From positions 24,735 through 88,734 of the forward strand of contig NZ_LQXQ01000014.1 in assembly GCF_003268395.1 (NCBI RefSeq): DNA of 64,000 bases. The letters are read 5' to 3'. The first letter of the stretch is position 1. Each line of letters opens with the position of its first letter. A program made the translations under genes and the position numbers. A model generated the notes under the pieces. It was not told the origin of the DNA and did not search any database. It worked only from the letters and a program-made list of their open reading frames with translations. This DNA comes from Acinetobacter sp. CFCC 10889 (GTDB lineage Bacteria; Pseudomonadota; Gammaproteobacteria; Pseudomonadales; Moraxellaceae). This document shows, piece by piece, positions 60,266 through 64,000 of this stretch.

Positions 60266-60334
60266 CAAGCGATGTCACGATACTATCATGAGATGTCGAT
60301 AAAAACATCTCTATTCAATGGGGTAGTAAATGGA

Positions 60335-61351
60335 TTAGTAAGAAATGTCTTTACATAAAACGTGATGATGACAATCACGTTGATCATTGCGAGATTCTAA
60401 GCTCATGTATTGTTTGACAAAATTATAGGCATCTTGCTCATCATTTAACTTTGGTGCAGGTTCTGCTAATGCTTCACGATAAAATTGTGCACTGAGAACA
60501 AGCGGTGTATCAGGTTGTGTTTCAAGCCAATCCAGTGCTTGTTGAGTATCTGGTTGAATAGTAAAGCGATGGTTGTAAAAGCTAAATGCAGGTGAATTGT
60601 CCGAACCGATAAAGATGAGATGTTGATATTCGTTGAATAATAATTCAGCATCTTTACGGTACTTACTCTTTGGATACTGCTTAATATAGTTTTCCCAAAA
60701 TAATGCCCGTTCAGCAAGCGCTTGACCTGAAATCGCAATCGCTGAATCTGAATATAAAATATTTGCATTGTCTTTTGCCATGCGTTGTATAAACACAGCT
60801 TCATCTTTAGGTAAATACGCTGTGAACATATCTACTGCATATTGCGGATGCTGTTTCAGCTCAAAATAGCCCTCACCAATATCTAAAAATTGGATGTATT
60901 GTTTTCCGACTTGATCCATTAAATATTGATCACGTTGTGGCAAAGTTTTTTTGATGGTTGCAGCATCGCCTTGTCCTAAATCTTGCGCATTTTCAGGATA
61001 ATCTTTTGCATAGCCATAGGCGTTTAAGCCCTGCATTGCCTCATCACCTGAAGTGGTGGTTAAAAAGCGTTGATACATCAAATGAGAATGATCAATTAAC
61101 TGATAAATTTGTGCATGACTCAATTCAGGCACACATTTTTTGAGGGCAGTATTGGCAGCAGTCAGTTGTTGAATCGAACTTTTTTGATCAATACGAGATA
61201 AAATGTCTTTGGTATCGGAAAAACAATCCGCGGTTGTTAAAATAGGTTCGACTTTTTCTTGTTTAGAAGAAAGTTGTTCTGTTGAATTGTTTTTTTGATG
61301 ACAAGCACTGAGTGCAATACAACTGAGTAGACAATAAACTATTTTTTTCAT
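60335..61351 (-). CDS. Putative lipoprotein of unknown function (paralogue A)
   Basis: The 338-residue protein starts MKKIVYCLLSCIALSACHQK, a lipoprotein signal with lipobox ALSAC. The mature part is helical, with YPENAQDLGQGDAATI and QYPKSKYRKDAELLFNEYQH, and resembles alpha-solenoid envelope proteins. It is a clear paralogue of the next gene (shared NPQY/QHPQY...YLP...VFI...FWE-YI...YP-S-Y-KDA). No function known to me. Confidence 0.78.
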   Translation of the reverse strand: MKKIVYCLLSCIALSACHQKNNSTEQLSSKQEKVEPILTTADCFSDTKDILSRIDQKSSIQQLTAANTALKKCVPELSHAQIYQLIDHSHLMYQRFLTTTSGDEAMQGLNAYGYAKDYPENAQDLGQGDAATIKKTLPQRDQYLMDQVGKQYIQFLDIGEGYFELKQHPQYAVDMFTAYLPKDEAVFIQRMAKDNANILYSDSAIAISGQALAERALFWENYIKQYPKSKYRKDAELLFNEYQHLIFIGSDNSPAFSFYNHRFTIQPDTQQALDWLETQPDTPLVLSAQFYREALAEPAPKLNDEQDAYNFVKQYMSLESRNDQRDCHHHVLCKDISY

Positions 61352-61469
61352 CGTATGGGCTTTATTTAAAATCAAAAAATGAAAATGAATCGTGATGATA
61401 AGTGTTTCTATGAGCATACATAGATTTTTATACATAAAGAATATTTTATTTGAAAATCAAATACGTCAT

Positions 61470-62552
61470 TTAACTATTTTGTGTCATACAGATAGAATCT
61501 CGAAAACAATCACGATTTTTACTGTTTAAATTTATATTTTTTAAATTCAGAAAATGATTTAACTGTGCTACAGCCAATTGATGAGGATTATTGACCACTT
61601 TCTCAAGTTGTGGTGTGGGCAATACAATTTTTTCTAAACGCTGTTCAGGTGTCATGTTGATATATTCAACAAACTTATGCGCTTGTTTCGCTAATGTGCT
61701 GTCATTTTGCTGTGCTAAAGTCTCGATTTCTAACCAAACAGATGCTGAAATATCATTTGAATCGCTATATTGTTCTGAGATCGGAGAAGACTCTAAACCT
61801 TTGAACAATAAAGCTTGATATGTCTGCGCTAAATATTGAGCATCTTTTAGATAATGACTTTGTGGATAGCTTTGAATATAACTTTCCCAAAAAATCGCCC
61901 GTTGTACGATTTCATTCGGTGTGATGCTAAGCTTTTGGTTTTGTAATAATACTTGGCTGTTTTGTTGTGCCAATTGCTCAATAAAAACACGTTCTGCTTC
62001 AGGTAAATAAGGGGCAAAAACTTTGGCTAAATATTGTGGATTACGGCGATAAAAAATTTGTTTTGGACCTTGATCGACCAATTCGATATATGCTTGACCT
62101 TGATGGCGAATCAAATATTGATCACGAATATTTAACTGTTCAAAGTGGCTTTGTTGAATAGTCGGGTAGTCTGATTTGCTCAACGTATAATTTTCAAAAG
62201 CAAGTTGTTGTGTTGGCGTACGTTCAATACTTAAAAATTGTTTATACATTTGATTGGATAGGGTAATGAGCTCTTTCTGTTCATCCCATTCCATCAAAGG
62301 TAAACATAAACGAATATCTTGGTTGACTTGCTCAATGGCTAAAGCGGTACGTTGAGCATTCATTGCCAACATTTCTTTTTTTAAATTTTCACAAATTAAT
62401 GTCAAATCGGGTTGTACTTTCTCCGCTTTCGGTGCTTCTTTGGTCTCGACGATGATCTCTGGTTCAGGTTTTTGGCATGCCGAAAGTACAGCGCAAAGAC
62501 TGCAGAGTATACTCAATGACTGTATGGGTTTAAGTGAGAATTTAAAATTCAT
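61470..62552 (-). CDS. Putative lipoprotein of unknown function (paralogue B)
   Basis: The 360-residue protein has a lipoprotein signal (about 1-29, lipobox VLSAC) and the same helical architecture as paralogue A. Matching segments are RNPQYLAKVFAPYLPEAERV and IFWESYIQSYPQSHYLKDAQ. The tandem pair suggests an old duplication. The gap of 118 bp has no terminator that I can see, so the two may be co-transcribed. No function known to me. Confidence 0.78.
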   Translation of the reverse strand: MNFKFSLKPIQSLSILCSLCAVLSACQKPEPEIIVETKEAPKAEKVQPDLTLICENLKKEMLAMNAQRTALAIEQVNQDIRLCLPLMEWDEQKELITLSNQMYKQFLSIERTPTQQLAFENYTLSKSDYPTIQQSHFEQLNIRDQYLIRHQGQAYIELVDQGPKQIFYRRNPQYLAKVFAPYLPEAERVFIEQLAQQNSQVLLQNQKLSITPNEIVQRAIFWESYIQSYPQSHYLKDAQYLAQTYQALLFKGLESSPISEQYSDSNDISASVWLEIETLAQQNDSTLAKQAHKFVEYINMTPEQRLEKIVLPTPQLEKVVNNPHQLAVAQLNHFLNLKNINLNSKNRDCFRDSICMTQNS

Positions 62553-62842
62553 TTGATCATAAAAAACAGAACAGTAGGGGGAATTTACACAGACTATTGT
62601 CACTTAAATCGCATGTAAAGAATGCAATATTTTGTAGTTTTCTGACGTGAATACGTTACATCAACCATAGTTTTTTATACATTAGACAGATGTTGTATAG
62701 CCGAAATGTATTTTTATTATACTTTTGAAAAGTAGATGACTCACTGTGAAATATTTAACAGTTGTCATTAAAATTTCATAATAGCTATGTTTAAATACGC
62801 CAATTTAATTCATGTCATTTAATTGGTTGTGGAGTGAGCATC

Positions 62843-63565
62843 TTGAGCCCAAATAATCCTGCATTAGGACATCATATTTCTTCACAATTCAATGAAGATT
62901 TACAAGGTGTAAATACTAAATTTATGACCATGGGTGGGTTGGTTGAACAACAAGTGGCAAATGCCATTCATGCTTTATTAGATACCAATGCCAATTTAGC
63001 CATTGATGTGCAATTCCAAGACAATGCAGTGAATCAATTTGAGCGTGAAATTGATGAAGCACTGACATTGATTTTAGCGCGCCGCCATCCTGCTGCGATT
63101 GATTTACGTATGGTGATTGCGATGAGTAAAGCCAATACAGATCTAGAACGTATTGGTGACGAAGCAGCAAAAATAGCCCGCATTGCTCAAACACTTTGTG
63201 AAGAGGGTGAGTCACCACGTGGTTATATGGAAACTCGTCATATTGGCAATCAAGTTCGTGTCATGATCCATGATGCACTGGATGCATTTGCCCGTATTGA
63301 TGCAGAGCAAGCCTTAAAAGTGTTATTGGCAGATGCCGATATTGACCGTGAATATCAATCAGCAACACGTACTTTGATGACTTATATGATTGAAGATCCT
63401 CGTCATATCAGCCGTGTAATCAATGTGATGTGGGTGCTGCGTTCTTTAGAGCGTATTGGTGATCATGCACGTAATATTTCAGAGCAAGTGATTTATATGG
63501 CGAAAGGTTTTGATGTGCGCCATACCAACATTCAAGAAATTGAAGAAAAAGTACAAGGTAAATAA
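62843..63565 (+). CDS. phoU: Phosphate signalling protein PhoU
   Basis: A 240-residue protein of two three-helix bundles: the motif ERIGDEAAKIARIAQ in the first and ERIGDHARNISEQVIYMAKG in the second. PhoU links the Pst transporter to the PhoR/PhoB kinase system. TTG at 62843 has GGAG at ideal distance (8 nt); a GTG at 62834 would overlap that site. No pst genes lie beside it. A terminator follows. Confidence 0.92.
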   Translation: MSPNNPALGHHISSQFNEDLQGVNTKFMTMGGLVEQQVANAIHALLDTNANLAIDVQFQDNAVNQFEREIDEALTLILARRHPAAIDLRMVIAMSKANTDLERIGDEAAKIARIAQTLCEEGESPRGYMETRHIGNQVRVMIHDALDAFARIDAEQALKVLLADADIDREYQSATRTLMTYMIEDPRHISRVINVMWVLRSLERIGDHARNISEQVIYMAKGFDVRHTNIQEIEEKVQGK

Positions 63566-63595
63566 GCCATTTAAGTTTATATTTATGTACAAGAG

Positions 63596-63620
63596 CCTTA
63601 GCGAAAGCTAGGGTTTTTTT
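63596..63620 (+). terminator. Rho-independent terminator of phoU
   Basis: CCTTAGC pairs with GCTAGGG (one T-G pair) around a GAAA loop, then T7. Confidence 0.85.
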
Positions 63621-63639
63621 ATGTTTAAAATAATGTTGT

Positions 63640-63800
63640 GATGAGTGTAAAGCTAAAATTTAGACAAAAAAATTCCTAGATTTTTGGGGGAAAACCTAGG
63701 AAAGAAAAACAGAAATATTCTGGAGAATATTTGTCTAATGTATTGTCTTGGGGGAACAATGTTTCATTAGCTGATGTAGTTATCATATGAAAAAAAACTG
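63640..63800 (+). other. Non-coding region with three consecutive hairpins, GGA in each loop
   Basis: TTCCTAG/CTAGGAA (63673-63702, loop with GGGGGA), AAATATTC/GAATATTT (63713-63732, loop TGGA) and ATTGT/ACAAT (63742-63760, loop with GGGGGA) follow each other. No ORF is present. Repeated GGA in loops is the look of CsrA-binding sponge RNAs (CsrB/RsmZ type), but transcription and strand are not shown; this is inference. The rest to 64000 is AT-rich, with no gene seen. Confidence 0.35.
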
Positions 63801-64000
63801 CAACAGTCATGATGACTCCTGTGTGTTGAATGTAAAATTGCATTTCAACGTGTAATTAAAATGCCTAAATTTACTATGTAGATATATTTTAGAATACTTT
63901 TTTTGTGAAAAAGGCTGAAATATTCGAGTTTTATTTTATCTACAAAGTGAAAATAATTTATCTCTAAGTCAATTTTCGGTGTATGACTGGATTTTGATTC

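Overview
The window is a 64 kb piece of a low-GC gammaproteobacterial chromosome that reads as Acinetobacter. This rests on gene content and order: comM, glnK-amtB, nrdR-ribD, hom-thrC-dsbC-xerD, the gacA/pilS/pilR cluster, dksA-gluQ, and TorF- and OprD-type porins. The species cannot be named from the sequence alone. No rRNA, tRNA, CRISPR array or recognisable antibiotic-resistance gene was seen.

Layout. Positions 1-5150 hold the end of an aromatic-acid-type efflux operon (FUSC end, DUF1656, HlyD), an OprD porin and two TorF-type porins. Positions 5157-23315 are the competence gene comM, split by a 16,666-bp Tn7-like transposon (5811-22476). Positions 23393-38419 carry housekeeping genes: ubiK, glnK-amtB, nrdR-ribD-DNA methylase, ribE, dedA, pepA-holC, lptFG, gpmI and an S41 protease. 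Positions 38434-43389 hold pilR, pilS, a GacA-type regulator and pbpG. Positions 43462-63565 hold thrC, hom, dsbC, xerD, a Fur-regulated feo operon, murD-ftsW, gluQ-dksA, cpdA, a NUDIX hydrolase, thiC with a TPP riboswitch, two paralogous lipoproteins and phoU.

The transposon is the main item. Its ends begin TGACAAT and are bounded by a 5-bp duplication (CCACC on the + strand). Removing the element plus one copy restores a 495-codon comM in frame. The left side carries tnsA-tnsB-tnsC-tniQ. The right side carries a tnsE homologue broken into two overlapping frames exactly at a run of nine A residues. The right end has three TnsB-type motifs spaced 21 bp apart.

The cargo between these modules has two parts. 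The first is a tight three-gene operon: a NERD nuclease domain fused to two degenerate protein-kinase-like domains, a UPF1-type SF1 helicase, and a winged-helix protein of unknown function. The second is a RES-domain (NAD+-degrading toxin family) protein with an N-terminal zinc ribbon, facing an unknown gene downstream of tnsE with which it shares overlapping stop codons. I interpret the cargo as a defence island. The NERD/pseudokinase-helicase-wHTH operon is the best candidate for an undescribed system and resembles the published kinase/helicase system Mokosh only in broad outline. The chromosomal consequence is loss of ComM, a branch-migration helicase used in natural transformation.
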